A DNA stretch of 43,584 bases. Origin: an uncultured Oxalicibacterium sp. (GTDB lineage Bacteria > Pseudomonadota > Gammaproteobacteria > Burkholderiales > Burkholderiaceae_D). Shown here piece by piece: positions 8,452-16,041 of this stretch. A model generated the notes under the pieces. It saw only the letters and a list, made by a program, of their open reading frames with translations, searched no databases and was not told the DNA's origin. Each line of letters opens with the position of its first letter. Positions within the stretch are counted from its first letter, which is position 1. The DNA is taken from positions 1-43,584 of the forward strand of contig NZ_CAJYMD010000038.1 in assembly GCF_913776015.1 (NCBI RefSeq), in the 5' to 3' direction. Position numbers and translations under genes: made by a program.

Positions 8452-8676
8452 ATGGCGACGACCAAACTGAGCACGCAGGAATTTCTGGACGAACTCAATC
8501 GCAACCTCAAGGACCATCCCGGTTACGAAGAATGGATGCAGTTCGTACCGCCGCCTGAGGGTGTCACTCCAGACACGGTTGAAGGTTTCGAACGCGCCGG
8601 ACCGGAACCGCGTCACTCGCTGTACGATCTGGTAGCCCTCAAGGTCGGCGAGGCGTTCGAGATATTTCCCAAATAA
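8452..8676 (+). CDS. Small hypothetical protein, 74 residues
   Basis: A 74-residue soluble, acidic protein. AAGGAGG lies 6 nt before the ATG, which strongly supports translation. There is no signal peptide or membrane span. The N-terminal half looks helical (STQEFLDELNRNLKDHPGYEEWMQF). A proline-rich turn (VPPPEGVTPD) and a second amphipathic helix (SLYDLVALKVGEAFEIF) follow. I do not recognise a family. It sits alone between the receptor terminator and the convergent two-component genes, so context gives no role. Confidence 0.7.
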   Translation: MATTKLSTQEFLDELNRNLKDHPGYEEWMQFVPPPEGVTPDTVEGFERAGPEPRHSLYDLVALKVGEAFEIFPK

Positions 8677-8762
8677 TTGGCGCTTATTTATTCGCAGCCA
8701 ATCACTGGTTGATTCGCTGAGGGAGAACGACCTGTCCAGTGCTTCTGATAAAGCAGGTGAGG

Positions 8763-8845
8763 TCAGGTAAAACATCTACCTGAACTCGCTCTATTACGTG
8801 ATTCGTTCTTTCCGGATGCGCATCAATCATGATGCGCAGTCCCGG
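8763..8845. repeat. Two inverted repeats in the convergent spacer
   Basis: The spacer between the 74-residue gene and the histidine kinase holds two hairpins. TCAGGTA / TACCTGA (8763-8783) has a 7-bp stem. TGCGCATCA / TGATGCGCA (8817-8838) has a perfect 9-bp stem and a 4-nt loop, framed by CCGG on both sides (8812-8845). The larger one lies directly after the kinase stop on the minus strand. It could end that transcript or protect its 3' end, but there is no T-run. Confidence 0.55.
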
Positions 8846-8846
8846 C

Positions 8847-10247
8847 TTATAGGCTTTTCTTGTTCGTGCGCGGCAAATCGAGGATGGCTTCCAGACCGCC
8901 TTGTTCGCGATTACGCAAGCTCAGCGTGCCGCGATGGGCTTGCGCGACGGTACGTGCAATACTCAAACCCAGACCGAAGCCACCGGTTTGCGTATTGCGC
9001 GATCCTTCCACGCGCATGAAAGGCTCCATCACCTGTTCCAGCATCTCGGGTGGAATGCCTGGTCCGCGGTCGGCGATGACGATGCGCAGGTTATCCGGCG
9101 TATCGCTCACTTCGACATGCGCTTCCTGTCCGTAGCGGATGGCATTCTCGATCAGGTTTTGCAGGCAACGTCGCAGGCTGCGCGCATAGGCGGGAATCGG
9201 CGCGGCCTTGCCTTGCACGTTGACGAGCGAGCCGACTTCTTCCGCGTCGAGCTTCAGGCTTTCCAGCAGGGTATCGATATCGACGTTGCGCATCTGCTCG
9301 TCGTTTTCGACGTTCTGAACGAAGTGCAGCGTGGACGTAACCATCGCTTCCATCTCATCCAGATCCTTGCGGAATTTTCCCCGAGCGACATCGTCCTTGA
9401 GCATTTCGGCACGCAGTTTCATGCGCGTGATCGGCGAGCGCAAGTCATGCGATACCGCTGCGAGGAAACGCGTGCGCTCGGCCATGCCGTCGATCAGCTT
9501 GCGCTGCATGACGTTGAATGCCTGCGCCGCCTGCTTGACCTCGTCGGGGCCGGTCACATCCAGCGGCGGGCTGTGAATGTTCTCACCCAATCGCTCTGCG
9601 GCATTGGCCAGTTTCTTCAGCGGCTGCATCACCAAGCGAACAACGACCAATGCGATGACGATGATGGCGATGATGCGCAGCACATAAATGCGCATCAGGT
9701 AATCGTAAAGCGCTGTCAGCGGTGCCAGGTTCAGGCCTGCCTGACCTTCATGTGCATCGATCTGCAACCACCGTTGATCAGGCAATTCGACCTGCACGAC
9801 GAAGTGTCCAGCCGGAAAACTCTCGCGAAACAGGGAGAAAAAATCGCTGTCTTCGCCTTCCTGCGTTTGCAGATCGGCTTTCAGAATGCGTGTCTCCAAA
9901 CGCTGGCCGAATTGCTGTGCCAGCACATTATTGAAGAGATCAGCGACAGCCTTGTGCCGCGTTTCGTTGCGTGCCGATTCGTCGGGGCCGGCAATTTCCA
10001 GCATGGTAAATCGTGGGCTGCTCATGGCAGCCATCATCGATCCATGTCGATCGGGCGAAGTGGTGTCGAGCAGGCGAATACGCATCGCCAGTTCGCTGGC
10101 GACTAGGCGCGTTGGCACTTCCATCGCCTTGCCATAGCGCATGTCGAACCAGATGGTGCCGGTCATGATTTGCGCGGCCAGCATGCCCAGTACCATGATG
10201 ATGACCAGCCTGCCAGTCAGCGAACGCGGCCACAACCGTTTCATCAT
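8847..10247 (-). CDS. Sensor histidine kinase, EnvZ-like
   Basis: A 466-residue inner-membrane kinase. TM1 is at about residues 12-32, a periplasmic sensor of about 150 residues follows, and TM2 is near 188-207. HAMP comes next, then the phosphoacceptor motif AVSHDLRSPITRMKLRAEM (H267). The ATP-binding domain shows the N-box (NLIENAIRYG), G1 (DRGPGIP) and G2 (GFGLGLSIA). The order TM-sensor-TM-HAMP-HisKA-HATPase and the short linker are those of EnvZ-type kinases. The start ATG overlaps the stop of the upstream regulator gene (ATGA), so the two proteins are translationally coupled partners. The signal is unknown; osmotic or envelope cues would be the analogy. Confidence 0.93.
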   Translation of the reverse strand: MMKRLWPRSLTGRLVIIMVLGMLAAQIMTGTIWFDMRYGKAMEVPTRLVASELAMRIRLLDTTSPDRHGSMMAAMSSPRFTMLEIAGPDESARNETRHKAVADLFNNVLAQQFGQRLETRILKADLQTQEGEDSDFFSLFRESFPAGHFVVQVELPDQRWLQIDAHEGQAGLNLAPLTALYDYLMRIYVLRIIAIIVIALVVVRLVMQPLKKLANAAERLGENIHSPPLDVTGPDEVKQAAQAFNVMQRKLIDGMAERTRFLAAVSHDLRSPITRMKLRAEMLKDDVARGKFRKDLDEMEAMVTSTLHFVQNVENDEQMRNVDIDTLLESLKLDAEEVGSLVNVQGKAAPIPAYARSLRRCLQNLIENAIRYGQEAHVEVSDTPDNLRIVIADRGPGIPPEMLEQVMEPFMRVEGSRNTQTGGFGLGLSIARTVAQAHRGTLSLRNREQGGLEAILDLPRTNKKSL

Positions 10248-10963
10248 GCCGTCTTGATGTCGGCCGTCAGCATATACCCGGTATTGCGCACGGTACGAAT
10301 CAGCGTCGGGTGGCGCGGATCGGGTTCCAGATGCTGACGCAGACGGCTGATGCAGACATCGATCGAACGATCAAAGGGCAGGCTTTCCTTGCTGTAGACA
10401 TTGTTGAGCAGGTAATCACGCGTCAGTGCCTTGTTGGCATGCTCGATCAGCGTACGCAACACCAGATAATCGGAACTGCCCAGCGTAATGACCGGGCCGT
10501 CGCCTTTCTGAAGCTGGCGCGCCTGCGTATCCAGCCGCCAATCGGCAAATTCGATCGTTCCCGGCTCATTGCGCTCGGCCTGCAGCGGATAGCTTCGGGC
10601 ACGCTTGAGCACGACCTTGATACGCGCCACCAGTTCGCGCGGATCGAAAGGCTTAGGCATGTAATCGTCAGCACCGACTTCGAGGCCGACGATACGGTCA
10701 AGTGGCGAACCACGTGCCGTCAGCATGATGACCGGCGTTTCGCTGCGTGAACGCAGATCGCGACACAATGCCAGGCCATCTTCGCCCGGCATCATGAGAT
10801 CCAACACGATCAGATCGATCTGCACGGTTTCGAGCCACTTGCGCATTTCGTTGCCATCGGCAGCGGTCCAGATGCGATAGCCAGCGGATTGCAGGTAATC
10901 GGATAACAACTGCCGGATTTCCTGATCGTCGTCGACGATCAGAATGTGGTCGGATTTGGTCAT
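10244..10963 (-). CDS. OmpR-family response regulator
   Basis: A 239-residue regulator. The receiver domain has the acidic pair D11/D12, phosphoacceptor D55 in VLDLMMPGEDG, and the KPF switch Lys. The C-terminal winged helix ends in SIDVCISRLRQHLEPDPRHPTLIRTVRNTGYML. That recognition segment and the MMPGEDGLALCRDLRS stretch are close to enterobacterial OmpR, so it is probably the OmpR orthologue or a near paralogue. It is first in a two-gene minus-strand operon with the kinase. Target genes cannot be read here; the OmpW-like porin about 4.7 kb away is one candidate by analogy only. Confidence 0.93.
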   Translation of the reverse strand: MTKSDHILIVDDDQEIRQLLSDYLQSAGYRIWTAADGNEMRKWLETVQIDLIVLDLMMPGEDGLALCRDLRSRSETPVIMLTARGSPLDRIVGLEVGADDYMPKPFDPRELVARIKVVLKRARSYPLQAERNEPGTIEFADWRLDTQARQLQKGDGPVITLGSSDYLVLRTLIEHANKALTRDYLLNNVYSKESLPFDRSIDVCISRLRQHLEPDPRHPTLIRTVRNTGYMLTADIKTA

Positions 10964-11284
10964 AGTGGAAAGCGGACTCGGAATGGAAAATCATGCTCGT
11001 CCTGCAAAACGGTAACTGTACGGCCCGCTCTTGCAGCACACCATCGCTAGGTACAGCAATGGGGATGGGCAGATTATAGCGAAGCGAACACTTTTTCATC
11101 CGCCATCGCACCAGTGATTCGACCTTAATCTCGCCTAAACCCTAGAAAGCAGCGCGGAATAAGCCTGTTTTTAGGCGAAATTGGGTGTAATCTTTCAGCA
11201 TTGCGGCTCTTGGAGGCCGCCTTCCAGAAAAAGCCCGCGCTCACAAGCTTGTCTTGACGACGCAAGAATGGCACGGAGGAGATG
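10964..11284. other. Divergent intergenic region between the OmpR-like regulator and a lipoprotein gene
   Basis: A 321-nt non-coding spacer that must hold promoters for both flanking genes. I see no RNA gene or credible small frame. The clearest structure is a 9-bp inverted repeat, TCGCCTAAA (11131-11139) and TTTAGGCGA (11170-11178), with arms about 39 bp apart. This is close to four helical turns and suggests a protein-binding site. A GGAGGAG ribosome-binding site ends the region (11275-11281). Confidence 0.6.
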
Positions 11285-11842
11285 ATGAAACGGATGGCAA
11301 GTGTGCTGCTCGCCTTGAGCCTGACAGCATGCAACAGCGACAACTTCGAAACGGTTAGCAGCACCGCACCGCGTCCTGCGGTGACGCAAAACGCCGAATT
11401 TCCGTTCACGCCACGTGAGTTTGCCGAAGCCTTCAATACTGCCGCACGCCTGTACGACAAGCCTTTCCAGATCGCGCATATCGAAGTCCGGCACGGTGCC
11501 GTGCAGGATTACTTTCAACAGATCCTAGATACGGGCATTTCACTCACCGCCGGCGTGTCCAAGGAAACCGGCCGCATTACCAGCATCACGGCGCTCGTCA
11601 ATCGTCACGGGGCTTTGCAGGACCGCGAGTTGATGCTGGCCATATCTGAAATAGTGACCACGGCCACCAATCCAACATTGTCTACGGACCGCATCGCCGG
11701 CATCGTTGCCTCAATGTTGCAAGAACTGTCGCCAGCTGAAGAAGGACGCGATTTTCCGCAACGCTTCATCAATCAGGTGCGGTACGTCGTGCGCAGTGAC
11801 CGTAGCGTCGGTTATTGGTGGATTGCCAATCCTATTGAATGA
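11285..11842 (+). CDS. Putative lipoprotein of unknown function
   Basis: A 185-residue protein with a short lipoprotein signal peptide: basic MKR, a hydrophobic stretch, then lipobox LTAC with Cys about 16. It is expected to be acylated and membrane-anchored, facing the periplasm. The mature part is mixed helix and strand (FPFTPREFAEAFNTAA, VRHGAVQDYFQQIL, GRITSITALVNRHG). I do not recognise a family. The ATG at 11285 is preferred over the adjacent one at 11282 because GGAGG lies 5 nt upstream. It stands alone between the OmpR-like pair and the wsp operon. Confidence 0.75.
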   Translation: MKRMASVLLALSLTACNSDNFETVSSTAPRPAVTQNAEFPFTPREFAEAFNTAARLYDKPFQIAHIEVRHGAVQDYFQQILDTGISLTAGVSKETGRITSITALVNRHGALQDRELMLAISEIVTTATNPTLSTDRIAGIVASMLQELSPAEEGRDFPQRFINQVRYVVRSDRSVGYWWIANPIE

Positions 11843-12043
11843 ATCACCAGCACTGACGCGATCTCGCTTGATTCGCCGGCAACGTCTGTCAGAACGGCGG
11901 ACGACTCCTATAGCCGAAAAACTGTTTCGAATAGGAAACATTGTTAAATGTACGCATAGTGATCCCGGAGAGATTCGGGTATCTTGCTAGGCAAAATCTG
12001 TTTTTCTGTCACCCCATCCATTCCAGCCCGGAGATCCGTTCGC

Positions 12044-13657
12044 ATGCAGAACTGGACAATCAAACAACGTATTCTTGGCAGCTTCACGATCATCCTGCTG
12101 CTGACCGCCCTGATCGCCGCCTTTTCATGGTTCCGTCTGGACAGCATCGATGAGGAAGCCTTAAGTCTGCAAAATGATTCGACACCCGGCCTGTATTACA
12201 GTGCCATCCTCAATGCCGCCTGGCAGGAAAACTATTTGCTGACGCAAGAAGTAAGCCGTAGCAGCGGCGGTGAAGCCGCCAAACAGCAACGTTTGCAAAA
12301 TCTGCAAGCCAACGGCCTGCGCCTGGATCAAGTGCAACGGCACTATCAGCAATCGATTCATGACACAGACGATCAAAAACTTTTTGATCAATTCATCGCG
12401 GCACGCGCCGCCTATACCGAAGCACAGACGCTCGTTCTGCAACAAGTCGCGCTTGATCGCACCATGATCGAAGAGCAACTGCGTCCACTTTGGGAAAAAG
12501 GGCATGCATTGAGTCAGCGAATCCTCGAAGAGAACCGCGAGTTCGCCGACAACTCGACGCGTCACATCAAGGAATCGGTCGAAGCGACACAACGCCTGAT
12601 GCTGATCGGTTGCGCCATCGCACTCGTGGTGGCCGTCCTTTGTGGTTATCTGTTGCTGCGCGCGATCACCGTTCCCATGCAGCGCCTGATGCAGATCCTC
12701 GATGTGATGCGCACCGGCGATTTTTCGCAGCGGCTCGAAGTTGATCGCAAGGATGAATTTGCTCATCTGGCCGCCGGCTTCAATCGCATGACGGATGAAC
12801 TGACAGCGCTGGTCGGACAGGCACAAAAATCGTCGGGACAGGTTGCCACCTCGGTCACCGAAATTGCCGCAACTTCGCGTCAGCAACAGGCAACCGCGAC
12901 GGAAACAGCAGCAACGACCACGGAGATTGGCGCAACCTCGCGCGAGATTTCGACCACATCACGCGATCTGGTGCGCACCATGAACGAAGTATCGATCGTG
13001 TCGGAACAAACCGCGACACTGGCCGGCAACGGCCAGGTCGGACTGGCTCGCATGGAAGACACCATGCAATCGGTGATGGAAGCGGCTGGCTCGGTCAGCG
13101 GCAAACTGGCCATCCTCAATGAAAAGGCCGGCAACATCAATCAGGTCGTCACCACCATCACCAAGGTTGCCGACCAGACCAATCTCCTGTCACTCAATGC
13201 CGCAATTGAAGCGGAAAAAGCCGGTGAATACGGACGTGGTTTTTCCGTGGTCGCCACCGAAATTCGTCGCTTGGCTGACCAGACTGCCGTTGCCACCTAC
13301 GACATCGAATTGATGGTCAAGGAAATCCAGTCGGCGGTGGCTGCCGGCGTAATGGGCATGGACAAGTTTTCCGATCAGGTCCGCCGTGGCATTCAGGAAG
13401 TCGCCCAGGTCAGCAGCCAGTTGTCGCAGATCATCGGGCAGGTACAGGAACTGGCACCACGCTTCCAGGTCGTCAACGAAGGCGTGCATGCACAAGCCAA
13501 CAGCGCCGAGCAAATCAATCAGGCACTCGTGCAATTAAGCGAAGCAGCGCAACAAACCGTAGAGTCGTTGCAGCAATCGAGCCAGGCCATCGATGAATTG
13601 CATCTGGTATCCAGCGGCCTGCGCAACAGCGTCTCGCGCTTTAAGATTTCGGCCTGA
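12044..13657 (+). CDS. wspA: WspA, chemoreceptor of the Wsp surface-sensing system
   Basis: A 537-residue receptor. TM1 is at about residues 10-30, and a helical periplasmic domain of the four-helix-bundle kind extends to about 185. TM2 is at about 188-210, followed by HAMP and the MA domain. The tip reads [23 protein letters not shown], where the Glu-Lys-Ala variant of the usual EAARAGE is a hallmark of WspA. The following stretch ([13 protein letters not shown] to [12 protein letters not shown]) also matches that type. In Pseudomonas the Wsp receptor reports surface contact and drives WspE phosphorylation of WspR. The ATG at 12044 lies 10 nt after GGAG. It is the first gene of seven packed in the canonical wsp order. 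Confidence 0.93.
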   Translation: MQNWTIKQRILGSFTIILLLTALIAAFSWFRLDSIDEEALSLQNDSTPGLYYSAILNAAWQENYLLTQEVSRSSGGEAAKQQRLQNLQANGLRLDQVQRHYQQSIHDTDDQKLFDQFIAARAAYTEAQTLVLQQVALDRTMIEEQLRPLWEKGHALSQRILEENREFADNSTRHIKESVEATQRLMLIGCAIALVVAVLCGYLLLRAITVPMQRLMQILDVMRTGDFSQRLEVDRKDEFAHLAAGFNRMTDELTALVGQAQKSSGQVATSVTEIAATSRQQQATATETAATTTEIGATSREISTTSRDLVRTMNEVSIVSEQTATLAGNGQVGLARMEDTMQSVMEAAGSVSGKLAILNEKAGNINQVVTTITKVADQTNLLSLNAAIEAEKAGEYGRGFSVVATEIRRLADQTAVATYDIELMVKEIQSAVAAGVMGMDKFSDQVRRGIQEVAQVSSQLSQIIGQVQELAPRFQVVNEGVHAQANSAEQINQALVQLSEAAQQTVESLQQSSQAIDELHLVSSGLRNSVSRFKISA

Positions 13658-13677
13658 AACAGGGCACGGATACGCGC

Positions 13678-14139
13678 ATGCTTTTCCTGCTTTTTCGCAT
13701 CGGTGAAGATCGCTACGCACTGGATGCGGCACAGATCGACATCGTGCTGCCACTGGCACCTTGCAAGCAGATTCCTGGTGCACCGGCATGGGTTGCCGGC
13801 TTGCTTGTTCATCAAGGCAGGCATGTGCCCGTGATCGATATCAGCATGCTGGCCACCGGCATACCATGCGTACGCCGTTTGAGCACGCGCATCGTGCTGG
13901 TGCCTTACCAGACTGCTGCTGGAGAACACCAGATGCTGGGCCTGCAAATCGAACATGCAACGGCCACACTGCGTTGCAATCCCGACGATTTCACGGCCTC
14001 CGGCATCGATCATGGCAACGCGCGCTATCTGGGTCCGGTATTGCAGCACGAAGGCAGCCTGATCCAGCGCATCACCGTCAAGGATTTGCTCGGCCAGGAT
14101 GTTCAGAAATTGCTGTTCAGCGAGGCCTTGCAAGTATGA
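13678..14139 (+). CDS. wspB: WspB, CheW-like coupling protein
   Basis: A 153-residue single CheW domain. FRIGEDRYALDAAQIDIVLPL at the start and GAPAWVAGLLVHQGRHVPVIDI in the middle are the standard CheW fold signatures. It should bridge WspA and the kinase WspE at the membrane array. It follows wspA by 20 nt and overlaps wspC by ATGA, so it is in the same operon. Assignment as WspB rather than WspD rests on gene order. Confidence 0.9.
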   Translation: MLFLLFRIGEDRYALDAAQIDIVLPLAPCKQIPGAPAWVAGLLVHQGRHVPVIDISMLATGIPCVRRLSTRIVLVPYQTAAGEHQMLGLQIEHATATLRCNPDDFTASGIDHGNARYLGPVLQHEGSLIQRITVKDLLGQDVQKLLFSEALQV

Positions 14140-15380
14140 ATACGATCAATCGCATCGCCGCGCTGCTGAAACAGACTATGGGTCTGGATGCCAACTCGAT
14201 CGGCATTCAGCAAATCGAACGGGCGATCGCCGAACGCATGACGGCCTTGCGACTCGATAACCAGACAAGTTACCTGCTCACCTTGCAGGAAACGTCGGAC
14301 GAGATGCAGGCGTTGATCGAACAGGTCGTGATTCCCGAAACTTATTTCTTTCGGGACCGCGAAGCCATGTCGGCGATGACCGTACTGGCACAGCGCCAGT
14401 TGCAACGCGAACCCTATCGTCCCTTGCGCATCCTTAGCCTGCCGTGTTCGACCGGTGAAGAGCCGTATTCGCTTGCGATGGAATTGCTTGATGCAGGCAT
14501 TGCTGCGGATAGATTTCGCATTGATGCGATTGACATCTCCCAGCGTGCACTCGCGGTCGCACAGGACGCGCTCTACGGCAGCAATTCCTTCCGCGGCAGA
14601 CAGCTTGATTATCGCGACCGGCATTTTCACGCCAGTGGCACGCAATATCTGCTGTCGGAACGTATCCGGCGTCAGGTTTTTTTCCGCTTGGGGAATCTGT
14701 TTGCCGATGATTTTCTATGCAATGAAGCGCCCTACGATTATGTGTTCTGCCGCAACGTGCTGATCTACTTCGATCGACCCATGCAGGATCAGGCTGTCGC
14801 CATTCTTCAACGCCTGCTGGCACCACAAGGTACCTTGTTCATCGGCCCGGCGGAATCGGGCATTCTCATGCGTCAGCAACTGGCATCGATCGGCATGCCG
14901 CTCGCGTTCGGTTTCCGGCATCGCGACATTGCCCCAGTCGCCCAAGCCGCAACCAAACCGGCGATACGGCGTCCGCTGCCGTCTGTCGTGCCGCGCATAC
15001 CACCCAAACCAACAGCACCGGTACGCATACTCACGCAAGCTGTACCCGCCGCCCACCTGCCCGAACCTGCTGAACTCATGCAACAGGCCCTGGCCTGCGC
15101 CGATCGTGGCGATCTAGCTACCGCACGCAGTCTGTGCCAGCAACATGAGAAGCTGGCTGGACCGAGTGCCGCCGGGTTCTATCTGATGGGCTTGCTCAGC
15201 GACGCTGATCACGACACCGACAATGCCATTCGCCTGTACCGCAAGGCGGTTTATCTCGAACCCGGTCACGTCGAGGCGTTGACGCATCTGGCAGCGTTGC
15301 TGTCCACGCAGGGCGACCATGCCGGTGCCCTGCGCCTGCAACAGCGTGCCCAACGCGCTGCGGAGAAATCGCATGCATGA
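14136..15380 (+). CDS. wspC: WspC, CheR-type receptor methyltransferase with C-terminal TPR
   Basis: A 414-residue SAM-dependent methyltransferase that methylates receptor glutamates. The CheR N-terminal helical domain is followed by IPETYFFRD (about residue 68), the SAM-binding loop LSLPCSTGEEPYSLAMELL (about 100-118) and FCRNVLIYFD. A proline-rich linker (about 270-300) leads to about 100 residues of TPR helices (GFYLMGLLSDADHDTDNAIRLYRKAV). That CheR-TPR fusion is typical of WspC. The start ATG overlaps the wspB stop. Confidence 0.92.
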   Translation: MNTINRIAALLKQTMGLDANSIGIQQIERAIAERMTALRLDNQTSYLLTLQETSDEMQALIEQVVIPETYFFRDREAMSAMTVLAQRQLQREPYRPLRILSLPCSTGEEPYSLAMELLDAGIAADRFRIDAIDISQRALAVAQDALYGSNSFRGRQLDYRDRHFHASGTQYLLSERIRRQVFFRLGNLFADDFLCNEAPYDYVFCRNVLIYFDRPMQDQAVAILQRLLAPQGTLFIGPAESGILMRQQLASIGMPLAFGFRHRDIAPVAQAATKPAIRRPLPSVVPRIPPKPTAPVRILTQAVPAAHLPEPAELMQQALACADRGDLATARSLCQQHEKLAGPSAAGFYLMGLLSDADHDTDNAIRLYRKAVYLEPGHVEALTHLAALLSTQGDHAGALRLQQRAQRAAEKSHA

Positions 15381-16041
15381 AATGTCCGCCATGCCCGCGA
15401 TCGATACATGCTGGAGCCGCATCGGCAGCCGTGGTGATGGCAGTTGCACGAAATTGCAGCAGTATGTGCGCTGCCTCAATTGCCCGGTCTTTGCACAGCA
15501 TGCTGCCGACATTCTCGATGCCAAGCCGCATAGCAACGACATCATCTATGGCGGCTTCAACACGGCGCAAGCATCGGAAGCAGCGCAAACCACCACTGCG
15601 CAGCAATCGGTACTAATCTTCCGGATCGGCAGCGAATGGCTAGCCTTACCTGCGACCAGCATCACCGAAGTCGTGGCAGAAAACGTGATTCATTCTCTAC
15701 CGCATCAACGCAACGCCGCCGTACTCGGGCTGGCCAATATACGCGGCATGCTGGTGCTCTGCATCTCGCTGGAACGTCTGCTGCATACGCAACCGGCCAT
15801 CGGTCAGCGCAACACCGCACGCTTTCTGGTCGTCACGCATGATGCGCAGAAGGTGGTGTTCCCTGTCGATGAAATCGATGGTGTCGAACGGCTCGACCCT
15901 TCTGCCTGGCTCACACCGCCATCGACACTTGCCCAATCCAGCATGACTTATACGCAGGCGATCCTGCCGTGGAAGGATCGCAAGGTCGGCTTGCTGGACA
16001 CCGATTTGCTGTTTTACACCCTCAAGCGGAGTCTGATATGA
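15373..16041 (+). CDS. wspD: WspD, CheW-like coupling protein with N-terminal Cys motif
   Basis: A 222-residue protein. The CheW domain occupies about residues 75-220 (QQSVLIFRIGSEWLALPATSITEV, VLGLANIRGMLVLCISL). The N-terminal extension carries four cysteines spaced C13-x11-C25-x8-C34-x2-C37 with CW.RIG.RGDGSC and CLNCPVF, a pattern I know from other WspD proteins. It could bind metal or be redox-active. I start at the ATG 15373, which overlaps wspC by 8 nt and has GGAG upstream. It overlaps wspE by ATGA. Confidence 0.9.
   Translation: MHEMSAMPAIDTCWSRIGSRGDGSCTKLQQYVRCLNCPVFAQHAADILDAKPHSNDIIYGGFNTAQASEAAQTTTAQQSVLIFRIGSEWLALPATSITEVVAENVIHSLPHQRNAAVLGLANIRGMLVLCISLERLLHTQPAIGQRNTARFLVVTHDAQKVVFPVDEIDGVERLDPSAWLTPPSTLAQSSMTYTQAILPWKDRKVGLLDTDLLFYTLKRSLI

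Noticed and set aside
8817-8838. Hairpin after the EnvZ-like kinase as an intrinsic terminator
   Set aside because: The stem is perfect but no T-run follows on the minus strand, so I list it only as an inverted repeat.
8901-10106. A 401-codon plus-strand open frame over the EnvZ-like kinase
   Set aside because: It is antisense to a clear histidine kinase with all its boxes; the product is His/Gln-rich with no recognisable domain.
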